Origin: Planctomycetota bacterium
GTDB lineage: Bacteria > Planctomycetota > UBA1135 > UBA2386
Assembly: GCA_020849665.1 (NCBI GenBank)
Contig: JADLFX010000031.1
Location: 1-64,000, forward strand
Direction: 5' to 3'
Length of the DNA: 64,000 bases
The position numbers and the translations under genes are program-made. This document shows positions 8,789-17,544 of the stretch, piece by piece (the first letter of the stretch is position 1; the number at the start of each line of letters is the position of its first letter). The notes below the pieces were generated by a model, which was not told the origin of the DNA, ran no database searches, and saw nothing but the letters and a program-made list of their open reading frames with translations.

Positions 8789-9535
8789 TCACGGCGCGTG
8801 CGGGACGGGGATCTCGCTGCCGCGGCGGAACGGCGCGCGGCGGCGCACCCGCAGCAGGCATAGCGTGAGCAGCATCTTGTACGCGTAGAACGCGATCCGC
8901 CCGCCGCGGTGCATGCTCACGCCGCCCAGGCGCGGGTGCATGCGCACGGGCACCTCCGCGAGGCGCAGGCCGGCGAGGTGGTGCGCGATGATCACGTCCG
9001 CGTCCGGGTAGTCCTCGGGGAAGCCGTCCTTGGCCACCTCCTGGAGCGCACTGCGCGAGAGCCCCTGGAAGCCCGAGGTCGGATCGGTGATCGGCACGCC
9101 GGTCCAGGCCGTCACGATCCAGGCGAAGAAGCGCGAACCGAGGCGGCGCGTCAGGGTGGTCGCCGGCGGGTCCGGATGGCGGTAGCGCGAGCCGATCACC
9201 ACGTCTGCGCCGGCGTCCAGTGCGCGCAGGAGGTCGGGAATCGAGACGGGGTCGTGCTGGCCGTCGGCGTCCATCTGCACGACCCGGTCGTAGCCGTGCC
9301 GGCGCGCGTAGAGGTAGCCCGTGTGCAGGGCCGAGCCGTAGCCGAGGTTGAAGGGGTGGCTGAGGACGGTCGCGCCCCTGGCCAGGGCCTCGCCCCGGGT
9401 GGCGTCGTGGCTGCCGTCGTCGACGACGATCACGTCGGCGCCGATCCCCTGGGCGCGGATCGCATCGAGCACGACGCCGAGGCGTCCCTCCTCGTTGCAC
9501 GCCGGGATCACGATGCAGGTCTTGACGGCCGCCAC
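8789..9535 (-). CDS. GT2 glycosyltransferase (polyprenyl-phosphate sugar synthase type)
   Basis: A 248-aa family 2 glycosyltransferase resembling dolichol/undecaprenyl-phosphate mannose or glucose synthases. The nucleotide-sugar site shows CIVIPACNEEGRLG and VIVVDDGSHDAT. The metal-binding DxD-like motif is VVQMDADGQHDP, and ITDPTSGFQGLSR is the conserved acceptor-side motif. There are no C-terminal membrane segments, so the DUF2304 partner downstream may supply membrane attachment. It starts with GTG at 9535. It probably makes a lipid-linked sugar donor for envelope glycans. Confidence 0.87.
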   Translation of the reverse strand: MAAVKTCIVIPACNEEGRLGVVLDAIRAQGIGADVIVVDDGSHDATRGEALARGATVLSHPFNLGYGSALHTGYLYARRHGYDRVVQMDADGQHDPVSIPDLLRALDAGADVVIGSRYRHPDPPATTLTRRLGSRFFAWIVTAWTGVPITDPTSGFQGLSRSALQEVAKDGFPEDYPDADVIIAHHLAGLRLAEVPVRMHPRLGGVSMHRGGRIAFYAYKMLLTLCLLRVRRRAPFRRGSEIPVPHAP

Positions 9536-9666
9536 GGCGCGTGAGGATAGGAGGAAGGCGCGCCGAATCCACGGGGCTGGGTGGCCCCGCCGCCCGGTCC
9601 AGGGTCAAGCTGCACGCGCCGCCCGCGAGGTCCGATGCGCCGGCGAGGCGCCGGCCGGCCCGCGGG

Positions 9667-10674
9667 TCAGGGCAGCTGCAGCTTGAGCGTGGTGCCGAGG
9701 CGGTACGGCCCGAAGCGGACGTTCAGGGCCAGCTCGTCCTGCGCCTTGGTCTTGGCCAGGGAGATTCCGAGCTCGTTGGCGACTTCCTCGGCCCTCTGCA
9801 GGGGGATCGGGATGGCGACGCCACCCTTGCTGCGGCCGGCCACGTAGGCGTCCAGACGCTGCTTGCGGACCTCGACCGGATCGAGGAGGACGAGGGCGGC
9901 CGTGTCCTTCGCCGTGTGCTCCAGGACGAGGTAGTAGAGCCCCGGCTCGACCTTCACGTCGCCGACCTGGAACGGGATGCTCGTGTCGAGCGTGGTCCAG
10001 AAGTCCGCGCCGAAGCGCCAGCGCTTGCCGATCGTCTTGCCGGCCTCGACCGCGTCGCCGTGCTCGGTCTTCCAGGCGGGGGAGCCATACTGGATGGCGA
10101 TCTGGCCTGCCGAGGAGCGCCGGCCGAAGAACGCCACGCGCGTGGCCCGGCGCACCGTGTCCTGCGCGTAGACGGTCTGTGGGTCCGGGCCCTTGGCGTC
10201 GCCGCCCGCGCCCTGCATCCGCGCGATCAGCTTGGCCCAGCGCGGGTCCTCGTGCAGGGCGTTGAGGTCGGTGTCGCTGGCCAGCAGGTCGGCGTCGGAG
10301 AACCCGGCCTCCACGGCCTTGGCCAGCCAGGTGAACGCCTGGTCCTTGTCCTTCTTCAGGGCGTGGACGCAGGCCACGTTGTAGGTGCCGACCGCCTGCG
10401 TCTCGGGGAACGACGCCGCCTTGAGGTGGGCCGCCAGCGCCGCGTCGAGCTGCCCCTGGACGTGCAGCGCGTAGCCGAGCTGGTGCCATGCCTTGGCGTC
10501 CTCGGGCGCCTTCTGCACCACCACCTGGAAGTGCTTGGCGGCCGCGGCCCAGTCCTGCTGCTGGAAGGCCTCCTCGGCCTGCTTGCGGATCCTGGCCAGA
10601 TCGTCGCCCTGGGCCGCGGCGGGCGCCGCGCAGAGGGCGGTGAAGAGGACGAACGAGAGGCAGCGGTTGCGCAT
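9667..10674 (-). CDS. Secreted TPR protein with DUF2911 domain
   Basis: A 335-aa product with a signal peptide (MRNRCLSFVLFTALCAAPAAAQ). Residues about 24-135 form TPR-like helical pairs (AEEAFQQQDWAAAAKHFQVV; AWHQLGYALHVQGQLDAAL). The C-terminal half has the DUF2911 pattern: a GKRWRFG segment, DFWTTLDTSIPF and VEPGLYYLVL. DUF2911 proteins are exported and of unknown function, common in Bacteroidetes and Planctomycetes. The start at 10674 begins the signal peptide; the frame is open upstream without typical coding sequence. Confidence 0.82.
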   Translation of the reverse strand: MRNRCLSFVLFTALCAAPAAAQGDDLARIRKQAEEAFQQQDWAAAAKHFQVVVQKAPEDAKAWHQLGYALHVQGQLDAALAAHLKAASFPETQAVGTYNVACVHALKKDKDQAFTWLAKAVEAGFSDADLLASDTDLNALHEDPRWAKLIARMQGAGGDAKGPDPQTVYAQDTVRRATRVAFFGRRSSAGQIAIQYGSPAWKTEHGDAVEAGKTIGKRWRFGADFWTTLDTSIPFQVGDVKVEPGLYYLVLEHTAKDTAALVLLDPVEVRKQRLDAYVAGRSKGGVAIPIPLQRAEEVANELGISLAKTKAQDELALNVRFGPYRLGTTLKLQLP

Positions 10675-10838
10675 GGGGGTCCTGGGGTAGGGGGCGCGGG
10701 GGGCACCGCGCAGTATGGGTTGTGGCCGCAAGGTGGGGGGGATCTTTCCCCGCGGGCCGTCTCCGTGCCAGAACCCGGCCCGTGACGGGGCTCCCCGGCC
10801 TCCGTAGCCTCTCGCGCCCCACCCGCCCGGAGTCCGCC

Positions 10839-12152
10839 ATGCCGCTGTCCAACCGCCTCGCAGGCGTCTGCCTGCTGCTCGTCTCCTCGGGCGCCGCCCA
10901 GGAGCGTCCGATCGCCTTTCTCGGCGCCCGCGTGGTCCCGATCGCCGCCCCCGCGATCGAGGACGGCACGGTGCTCGTGCACCGTGGCAAGGTCGTGGCG
11001 GTCGGGCCGCGCGCCGGCGTCGCGGTGCCGGCCGAGGCCGAACGCCGCGAGGTGAAGGGCGTGCTCCTGCCCGGCTTCGTGGACACCCACAGCCACATCG
11101 GCGGCGGCTCGGGCGGCGACGCCTCGGCGCCGATCCAGCCCGACGTGCGGATCTGGGACACGATCGACGTGCGTGATCCCGGGCTGCAGAAGGCCCAGGC
11201 GGGCGGCATCACCACGGTGAACGTGATGCCCGGCTCCGGCCACCTGCTCAGCGGCCAGACCGTGTACCTGAAGCTGCGCGACGGCAACGCGATCGAAGAC
11301 CTGCTGATCCGCGGGCCGGACGGCGCGATCGCCGGGGGCATCAAGATGGCCAACGGCACCAACAGCCAGCGTGCGGCGCCGTTCCCCAACACGCGGGGCA
11401 AGTCGGCCGCACTGGTGCGGACCGAGTTCGTGAAGGCCCAGGAGTACCGGGCCAAGGTGCAGCGCGCCGGCGGCGATCCCGAGAAACTGCCGCCGCGCGA
11501 CCTGCGGATGGAGGCGCTGGCCATGGCCCTCGACGGCAAGTGGATCGTGCACCACCACACGCATCGCGCCGACGACGTCCTCACGGTGCTGCGCCTGGCG
11601 CAGGAGTTCGGGTTCCGCGTGGTCCTGCACCACGTGAGCGAGGGCTGGAAGGTGGCCGAGGAGATCGCGCGCGCCAAGGCGCCGTGCTCGGTGATCGCGA
11701 TCGACAGCCCCGGAGGCAAGCTGGAGGCCATCCACCTGCGGCCGGAGACGGCAGGGGTGCTGGAGCGGGCCGGCGTGAGCGTGGCGATCCACAGCGACGA
11801 CGGCATCACCGACTCGCGGCTCTTCCTGCGCAGCCATGCGATGGCGGTGCGCGGCGGCTTCTCGCGCGCGGCGGCGCTGGAGTCGCTCACCGTCGCCGGG
11901 GCGCGGATGCTCGACCTGCAGGATCGCGTGGGAACCCTCGAACCGGGCAAGGACGCCGACCTGGTGCTGCTCTCCGGCGATCCGTTCGCGCTCGACACCG
12001 TGGTGCTCGAGACCTGGGTCGAGGGACGCAAGGTGTTCGACCGCGCCGACCCGAAGGACCGGCTCCACGCCGTCGGCGGGCTGGGGGCGAGCGACGGGCA
12101 GGTCATGCACACGCACTGCGGTTGCTGCGATGGCGAGGAGGCACACCGATGA
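10839..12152 (+). CDS. Exported amidohydrolase (imidazolonepropionase-like), apparently active
   Basis: A 437-aa metal-dependent hydrolase with a signal peptide (MPLSNRLAGVCLLLVSSGAAQ). The metal ligands of the amidohydrolase superfamily are visible: HxH in PGFVDTHSHIGGG, His in WIVHHHTHRADD and VVLHHVSEGW, and the acid in VAIHSDDGITD. The family C-terminal signature is VGTLEPGKDADLVLLSGDPF. The substrate is unknown; peptide- or ring-amide hydrolases are typical. Its ATGA overlap with the next, homologous gene implies a coupled pair. Confidence 0.85.
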   Translation: MPLSNRLAGVCLLLVSSGAAQERPIAFLGARVVPIAAPAIEDGTVLVHRGKVVAVGPRAGVAVPAEAERREVKGVLLPGFVDTHSHIGGGSGGDASAPIQPDVRIWDTIDVRDPGLQKAQAGGITTVNVMPGSGHLLSGQTVYLKLRDGNAIEDLLIRGPDGAIAGGIKMANGTNSQRAAPFPNTRGKSAALVRTEFVKAQEYRAKVQRAGGDPEKLPPRDLRMEALAMALDGKWIVHHHTHRADDVLTVLRLAQEFGFRVVLHHVSEGWKVAEEIARAKAPCSVIAIDSPGGKLEAIHLRPETAGVLERAGVSVAIHSDDGITDSRLFLRSHAMAVRGGFSRAAALESLTVAGARMLDLQDRVGTLEPGKDADLVLLSGDPFALDTVVLETWVEGRKVFDRADPKDRLHAVGGLGASDGQVMHTHCGCCDGEEAHR

Positions 12153-13369
12153 GCGCGCCGCGTCACCTGGGAATCGGCGTCGCCCTGGGCGTCCTGTGCG
12201 GCGCGCCGCTCGCGGCGCAGGTCGCGGTGCGCGGCGAGCTGGTGCACACCATGGCGGGGCCGGCGCTGCGCGACGCAGTGGTGCTGGTGCGGGACGGCAA
12301 GATCGTCGCCGTCGGGCCCGCGGCGGAGGTGCGCATCCCCGAGGGCTACGAGGTGCTCACCGCCAAGGTGGTGACGCCGGGCCTGATCGACGCGCGCGCC
12401 ACCGCCGGGCTGGCCGGCTGGCTGAACCAGGACCATGACAAGGACGAGGTCGACCCGGCCGAGGCCGTGCAGCCGGAGCTGCGCGCGATCGACGCGTACA
12501 ACCCGCGCGAGCCGCTCGTCGCGTGGCTGCGCGAGCACGGCGTGACCACGTTGCACACCGGACACGCTCCGCTCGCGCTGGTGTCCGGGCAGACCTTCGT
12601 CGTGAAGACCAGCGAGGACGCACTGGCCGGCGCCGTGCTGAAGCCGGCGGCGATGGTGGCGTGCACCCTGGCCGGCAGCGCGCGCGGCGAGGGCGGCAAG
12701 TCCCCGGGCACGCGTGCCAAGATGATCGCGATGCTGCGCGCGGCGCTGCTGGACGCGCGCGAGCACATGGCCAAACAGGCCAAGGCCACGGCCGACAAGC
12801 CGGTGGAGCGCAGCCTGCGCAAGGAGACCCTGGGCGCCGTGCTGAAGGGCGAGGTGCCGCTCCTGATCCACGCGCAGCGGCAGGAAGACATCCTCGCGGC
12901 GCTGCGCCTGCAGGAGGAGTTCGGCTTCCGCCTGGTCCTGGACGGCGCCGCCGAGGGATACCTGGTGGCCGATCGGCTCCTCGCCGCGAAGGTGCCGGTG
13001 GTGGTCCATGCCACGATGCTGCGGCACACGGGAGATGCCAGGAACGCCAGCTTCGAGACCGCGGCGAAGCTGCGCGACCGCGGCATCCCCGTGCACTTCC
13101 AGAGCGGCTACGAGGGCTACGTGCCGCGTACCCGCGTGGTCCTCTTCGAGGCGGCGCTGGCCGCGGCGCACGGATTCGGCCGGGAGCAGGCCCTGCGTGC
13201 CCTGACCCTCGACGCCGCGACGCTGTTGGGGGTGCAGGATCGCATCGGCTCGCTGGCGCCCGGGAAGGACGCGGACCTCGCGCTCTACGACGGCGATCCG
13301 TTCGAGTACACGAGCCACTGCACCGGCGTGCTCATCGATGGCAAGGTGGTGAGCCGCACCGTGCGGTGA
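12149..13369 (+). CDS. Amidohydrolase-like paralogue without the HxH metal motif
   Basis: A 406-aa protein with a signal peptide (MSAPRHLGIGVALGVLCG...LAAQ) and the amidohydrolase ends (VVTPGLID; DRIGSLAPGKDADLALYDGDPF). Where the active paralogue upstream has DTHSH this protein has DARATAG, so the first two metal ligands are gone. Of the later ligands one His remains (LLIHAQRQED), and the catalytic Asp region reads HFQSGYEGY. It starts inside the upstream gene's stop (ATGA). It is best read as a pseudo-enzyme partner of the upstream subunit, although a different metal-free chemistry cannot be excluded. Confidence 0.82.
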   Translation: MSAPRHLGIGVALGVLCGAPLAAQVAVRGELVHTMAGPALRDAVVLVRDGKIVAVGPAAEVRIPEGYEVLTAKVVTPGLIDARATAGLAGWLNQDHDKDEVDPAEAVQPELRAIDAYNPREPLVAWLREHGVTTLHTGHAPLALVSGQTFVVKTSEDALAGAVLKPAAMVACTLAGSARGEGGKSPGTRAKMIAMLRAALLDAREHMAKQAKATADKPVERSLRKETLGAVLKGEVPLLIHAQRQEDILAALRLQEEFGFRLVLDGAAEGYLVADRLLAAKVPVVVHATMLRHTGDARNASFETAAKLRDRGIPVHFQSGYEGYVPRTRVVLFEAALAAAHGFGREQALRALTLDAATLLGVQDRIGSLAPGKDADLALYDGDPFEYTSHCTGVLIDGKVVSRTVR

Positions 13370-13528
13370 ACGAGACGTGCCGAGTGGGACGCGTTCCGCT
13401 GTCCCGTGTTGGTCATGGAGTTCCGCGCGGCTTGACCCTGCGTGCGCTGTGGGATCCCCTGGTCGGGCCTGTCGTGCCTGTCCCGCGCCGCACGCGCGGC
13501 GTGCAACCCTGACCAACCTCTCCCCATC

Positions 13529-14536
13529 ATGCAGGCCACCCAGTTCGTATTCCTCCCGCTGGTCCTCGGCGCGGCGCTCGTCGCGCAGGGGCCCACGTTC
13601 AAGCTCTCGACCGCCACCAAGTACGGCGTGGTGGCGCAGATCGGCACCAACGAGAAGGTGAGCGGCGTCGCCGCCAACACCGCGGTGGTCCAGCCGCTCG
13701 CGCTCAACGCGCGCAACTTCGCCACCAACCTCAGCGCGAACGCCGCGAACAGCGCGGGGCTCTCCCGCTTCTACAACCAGGCCACGGTGCACGTGCGCGA
13801 GCACGGCGCCGTGTACAGCAACACGACCACGGGCAAGGCGCTGGCCGCCACGATCGACGCGGGCGGGACCGACAACGCCGCCCCGCACACCCTCTCGTTC
13901 ACGGTGACCGGTACCACCTCGCAGAACGGCGTCGTGGTGGTGTCCTGGTCCGCACAGGCCACTCCGGGCGGCAGCGCCAGGTGCGCCATCGACCTGGACG
14001 GCGACCAGACGCCCGAGTTCACCGGCACCGCCAACCAGCGCCCCGTGGTCAAGGAGTTCCCGGTGCAGGCGGGCACCAGCGGGTTCGCGTTCACGATCAC
14101 CACCGAGTGCGCGGCGGCGATCGAGGACGTCCGTGGCGGCGCCTCGTACTCGGCCAGCCTCTCGGTGTCGTTCCGGGAGGGCAGCAGCCGCACGTACACC
14201 GTGACGCCGTTCGGCCCGGAGTGCCGCGGCAAGCTGGCCGGCTCGGCCAGCATGAACACCCTCACGCTGAACCTGACCAACGCGCCGGCCAGCGCGATCG
14301 GCCTGCTCGTGATCGGCGACACGCAGGGCACCGTCGAGCTCGGGGACTGCGACCTCCTCGTGCTCCCGGAGGTGATCCAGGTGTTCCAGACCGATGCGCA
14401 GGGCAAGGCCACGCACATCCTGCGCCTGCCGCACATGGGGGCGTTCACGCTCTTCGTCCAGGACGCCACGCTCGAACCCAGCGGCTCGGGCTTCAAGATC
14501 GGCACCAGCAACAGCCTCAAGGTCGAGGTCCGCTAG
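13529..14536 (+). CDS. Secreted beta-rich hypothetical protein
   Basis: A 335-aa exported protein with a signal peptide (MQATQFVFLPLVLGAALVAQ). The rest is Thr/Ser/Gly-rich and beta-rich, without Cys until FGPECRG and LGDCDLLVLP in the last third. That third (about 230-335) resembles the C-terminal domain shared by other secreted proteins of the window: a GxxC entry, then hydrophobic strands with LLVIGD, then a final strand SNSLKVEVR. An upstream open frame lacks coding character, so the signal peptide sets the start. Function unknown. Confidence 0.72.
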   Translation: MQATQFVFLPLVLGAALVAQGPTFKLSTATKYGVVAQIGTNEKVSGVAANTAVVQPLALNARNFATNLSANAANSAGLSRFYNQATVHVREHGAVYSNTTTGKALAATIDAGGTDNAAPHTLSFTVTGTTSQNGVVVVSWSAQATPGGSARCAIDLDGDQTPEFTGTANQRPVVKEFPVQAGTSGFAFTITTECAAAIEDVRGGASYSASLSVSFREGSSRTYTVTPFGPECRGKLAGSASMNTLTLNLTNAPASAIGLLVIGDTQGTVELGDCDLLVLPEVIQVFQTDAQGKATHILRLPHMGAFTLFVQDATLEPSGSGFKIGTSNSLKVEVR

Positions 14537-14598
14537 GCTGAGGCCGCCTCCGCGGCGGCGCGCTTGATCGGCGCGCTGCCGCGCCGTCTGCTTCGCGG

Positions 14599-15507
14599 AT
14601 GGATGTCGCGCCCTCCGAGCGCGCGCTGCGGCCGCCGTCCGCGACGCTGAGCTTCGTGCTGATCGCCGTGCTCTGCCTGATCTGGGGCAGCACCTGGCTG
14701 GTCATCAAGAAGAGCCTCCTCGACCTGCCGCCGCTCACCTCGGCGGCGGTGCGCCTCGTGTTCGCCGCCCTGGCCATGGCGGTGCTGGCGCCCTGGCTGC
14801 ACCGCTACGAGGGAGGGCGCCGGCCACCGCTCTGGATGTGGCTGGGGTTCGGATTGACGCAGTCGGGCGCGTCGTTCGGGATCATCTACTACTGCGAGCG
14901 CGTCCTGCCCTCGGGTCTGAGCGCGGTGCTGTGGTCGGTGTATCCCCTGCTCATCGCCCTCTTCGGCCACCTCCTGCTGCCGCAGGAGCGCCTGCACGGG
15001 CGCCAGTGGCTCGGCTTCGGCGCCGGGTTCCTCGGCGTCGCCGCGATCTTCGCCAGCGACCTGACCCGCTTCGGTGCCGACGCGGTGCCGATGGCGCTGC
15101 TGCTCTTCCTGAGCCCGCTGATGGTGGCGTTCATGACCATCCTGGTGAAGAAGCACGGCGCCGGCGTGAGCTCGCTGCTGCTCAACCGCAACGGCCTCTG
15201 CGTGGGTGCGGTGGGCCTCTCGCTCGTCGCGTGGCTCACCGAGCGGGACCAGCCCGCGCTGTGGAGCGGACGCGCGCTCTTCGCCGTGGGCTACCTGGCC
15301 ACGGTCGGCACCGTGGTGGCGTTCGGCCTCTACTTCTGGCTGATGCGCAGCGTGGCGGCCTTCCGCCTGAGCCTGATCGCGTACGTGACGCCCGCGGTGG
15401 CGCTCGTGCTGGGCTGGCTGGCGGGGGAGGAGTCGATCGAGGTCAACAGCGTCCTCGGCCTCGCGGGGATCCTGGTCGGCGTGGTCCTGGCCACGCGCCG
15501 GCACTAG
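14599..15507 (+). CDS. EamA/DMT-family transporter
   Basis: A 302-aa inner-membrane protein with about ten hydrophobic helices arranged as two EamA repeats. The first opens with LIAVLCLIWGSTWLVIKKSL, a typical DMT signature; the second has VPMALLLFLSPLMVAFMTIL and ends with LVGVVLATRR. Members export amino acids, metabolites or drugs; the substrate cannot be read from sequence. Its stop shares CTAG with the convergent gene. It stands alone, 62 bp after a secreted protein gene. Confidence 0.88.
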   Translation: MDVAPSERALRPPSATLSFVLIAVLCLIWGSTWLVIKKSLLDLPPLTSAAVRLVFAALAMAVLAPWLHRYEGGRRPPLWMWLGFGLTQSGASFGIIYYCERVLPSGLSAVLWSVYPLLIALFGHLLLPQERLHGRQWLGFGAGFLGVAAIFASDLTRFGADAVPMALLLFLSPLMVAFMTILVKKHGAGVSSLLLNRNGLCVGAVGLSLVAWLTERDQPALWSGRALFAVGYLATVGTVVAFGLYFWLMRSVAAFRLSLIAYVTPAVALVLGWLAGEESIEVNSVLGLAGILVGVVLATRRH

Positions 15508-16208
15508 CGCGGGACTCCGCGCAGGCGTGCGGAGAGCCCGCGCGCGAGCGCCGCGGTGTGGATCCGCTCCGCGGCCGCACGCACGAGGGCTTCGGCCAAG
15601 GCGTCAGCCACGGCCGATCCTCCGCTGTGGGCGGAGTGGAACTCCACCCTGGCCTGGGCGATGGCGAGCTCCGGGTGCGGCAGGACCCCGGGGCGCCGGG
15701 GCCAGGGGGCGACCTGCACCGACCAACGCAGGTAGAGCTCGGCGCCGGGCCGCAACGAGGAGGGCGCCGCCTTCTCGGTGCGCGAGTCGAGGTAGCTCAC
15801 CTTGCCGGTCAAGGCCAGCTCCACGTCCCACGTCGTCTGCAGCCGCTCGACCTGCACCTGCTCCCTCCCCAGCGCCGCCAGAGCCGAGAGGACCTGCGGG
15901 GGGGCGTGGCGCTCGCGCGCCGATCGCAGCGCCTCGCGCAGGCTCCCGGCGACGAGGTCAGGGGATTCGCCGTCGACCGGCTGGGCAGCGAGGCTGGCCC
16001 GGGTGTCGGCGAGCACGGCGTCCACGAGCCCGGAGTCGGACACGAGTGCCTCCCCCTGGCAGATCTGTACGGCTGCGCCATGGATCTCGAGTCCCGAGGT
16101 GGCCGGATCGCTGCGCATGAACCACCAGACCAGTGCAGCGGCGATCGCAAGGACCGCGAGTACCGCGACGCCGTAGCGGAGCACGAGCGGAGCGTTCGAG
16201 TGGGTCAT
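15504..16208 (-). CDS. Membrane-anchored hypothetical protein
   Basis: A 234-aa protein with one N-terminal membrane segment (YGVAVLAVLAIAAALVWWFM, about residues 12-31) and a probable periplasmic domain with helices and several beta strands (VELALTGKVSYLD; AELYLRWSVQVAPW; AIAQARVEFHSAH). The ATG at 16208 opens it. Its stop overlaps that of the EamA gene by 4 bp (CTAG). No family recognised; the strand pattern could suit a small envelope-stress or lipid-binding domain, but this is only a guess. Confidence 0.6.
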   Translation of the reverse strand: MTHSNAPLVLRYGVAVLAVLAIAAALVWWFMRSDPATSGLEIHGAAVQICQGEALVSDSGLVDAVLADTRASLAAQPVDGESPDLVAGSLREALRSARERHAPPQVLSALAALGREQVQVERLQTTWDVELALTGKVSYLDSRTEKAAPSSLRPGAELYLRWSVQVAPWPRRPGVLPHPELAIAQARVEFHSAHSGGSAVADALAEALVRAAAERIHTAALARGLSARLRGVPR

Positions 16209-16312
16209 GGCAACGGTTGGCGGGACGGCAGGACGCGAGGGTGCTGCTGCACCGCCGGCTTCGCCTGCCGCCCGGCAGACACCGGCCGCGACCACCCGGG
16301 TCGGGTCGGTCC

Positions 16313-16558
16313 TCAGCTGAGGTCCGGGCCTTCGTGGCAGGCGCGGCCGGGGACGCAGCGGCCCGGCCGCACCAGCTCGTCGTCCGGCCCGATCGCCGTG
16401 CAGGTGCGCAGGCACCAGTAGTAGCCGTCGCCGGGCTCGGCCCTGCCGTCGCGAACCTCCTCGTCCATCTGGTGGGTGAGGAGGTGCTTCATGACCAGGT
16501 TGGGGCACATGCCCCGGGGAACCAGGGAGCGATGCGTGACCTTCTCGGTGCCGGTCAT
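16313..16558 (-). CDS. Small Cys-rich protein at the end of the molybdenum hydroxylase operon
   Basis: An 81-aa product with a strong Shine-Dalgarno (GGAGGTG, about 7 nt before the ATG at 16558). Cysteines lie in RGMCPNLVMKH, YYWCLRTC, GRCVPGRAC; with the nearby His (MKHLLTHQ, CHEG) they could hold a metal or an Fe-S cluster. It begins 5 bp after the FAD subunit stop, so it belongs to the same operon. There is no signal peptide. Possible roles are cofactor insertion or electron transfer for the oxidoreductase. The family is unrecognised. Confidence 0.7.
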   Translation of the reverse strand: MTGTEKVTHRSLVPRGMCPNLVMKHLLTHQMDEEVRDGRAEPGDGYYWCLRTCTAIGPDDELVRPGRCVPGRACHEGPDLS

Positions 16559-16563
16559 GGGAT

Positions 16564-17544
16564 TCACCTCCGCGCCGCTGCTTCGAGGGCGTCGGCCAGC
16601 GTGGCCTGGCCGACCGGGACCTTGTAGGCGTTCTGGGCCAGGGGCCGCGCCCCGGCGAAGGCCAGCTTCGCGGCAGCCTCGAAGTTGGCCCGGCTCGGCT
16701 CCTTGCCGATCAGGCTCTGCGCCGCCTCGGCCGCGACCCACGGGATCGCCGCCACCGCCCCGAGGACGATCGCGCACTCGCGGACCTTGCCGTCCGCGAC
16801 CGCCAGCCGCACCGCCGCCGCGGTCGTGGCCCAGTCGAAGCTCAACTTCTCACGGCTCTCGCGGTACGCGCTGCGCACGTCTGCGCCGGGTACCGGCACC
16901 ACGATCGCGGTGAGGATCTCGTCGGGCTGCAGCGTGTGTTCGGCCCCGCGAGCGTCGGGCGCCTTGGGGTACAGCTCGGCGAGCGGCAGGGTGCGCTCCC
17001 CCTTGCCGCCCTGCACGATCACGCTCGCGCCGAGCGCCTGGAGCGCGGGTGCCACATTGCTCGGATGCACGCGCATGCAGTCGTCCTGGCCGAGGATCGC
17101 GTGGTAGCGGTTCTGGCCCTCCTGGGCGAGGCAGCCCGGGCCGCGCCCGTTGTGCGCGCAGCCGAACGCCGCCTGGCGGAAGTACCAGCAGCGGTTCTGC
17201 TGCAGGAGGTTGCCGCCCACGGTGGCGCGGTTGCGCACCTGGGGAGTGGCCGCCTCGCCCGCGGACTCGAGCAGCGCGCCGAATCCGCCGCCGCGCAGGA
17301 CCTCGGCCTCGGCCACCTGGGTGAGCGTGGCCAGCGCGCCGATGCGCACCGTGCTGCCGCTCCGCTCGATCCGGGCCAGCTCGGCGCGGAAGCCGAGCAG
17401 GTTCACGATCTTCTCCGGCGCCTCGACCCGCTCCTTCAGGCGGTCCAGCAGGTCGATTCCGGCCGCCTTGTAGACGACGCCCTTGCCGGCCATGGACGAG
17501 GCCTCGGCCAGCGAGCGAGGTACGACCAGCTCGAACGGACGCAT
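16564..17544 (-). CDS. Molybdenum hydroxylase FAD subunit with 4Fe-4S insertion (PaoB-like)
   Basis: A 326-aa medium subunit of the xanthine dehydrogenase family. The FAD-binding region shows VRIGALATLTQVAEAE and NRATVGGNLLQQ. Four Cys follow in NRCWYF, FGCAHN, GPGCLAQ and DDCMRVHPS; this is the arrangement of the extra 4Fe-4S cluster known from the periplasmic aldehyde oxidoreductase subunit PaoB and from 4-hydroxybenzoyl-CoA reductase-like proteins. The C-terminal domain is the CO-dehydrogenase flavoprotein type. The start ATG shares a base with the upstream stop (TGATG). It passes electrons from the 2Fe-2S subunit to FAD. Confidence 0.88.
   Translation of the reverse strand: MRPFELVVPRSLAEASSMAGKGVVYKAAGIDLLDRLKERVEAPEKIVNLLGFRAELARIERSGSTVRIGALATLTQVAEAEVLRGGGFGALLESAGEAATPQVRNRATVGGNLLQQNRCWYFRQAAFGCAHNGRGPGCLAQEGQNRYHAILGQDDCMRVHPSNVAPALQALGASVIVQGGKGERTLPLAELYPKAPDARGAEHTLQPDEILTAIVVPVPGADVRSAYRESREKLSFDWATTAAAVRLAVADGKVRECAIVLGAVAAIPWVAAEAAQSLIGKEPSRANFEAAAKLAFAGARPLAQNAYKVPVGQATLADALEAAARR

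Noticed and set aside
13386-13500. GGGAC/GTCCC and GCGCCGC/GCGGCG palindromes between 13370 and 13528
   Set aside because: Short GC palindromes are expected often at this base composition, and there is no T tract or promoter-like sequence with them.
9605-14434. A 1609-codon open frame on the minus strand across 9605-14434
   Set aside because: It is antisense to the amidohydrolase pair and the secreted protein gene for most of its length; its product is Arg/His/Ala-rich without motifs, typical of shadow frames at high GC.
16313-16777. Upstream extension of the small Cys-rich protein
   Set aside because: The frame above 16558 overlaps the FAD subunit, which has a complete motif set, and the strong Shine-Dalgarno marks 16558 as the start.
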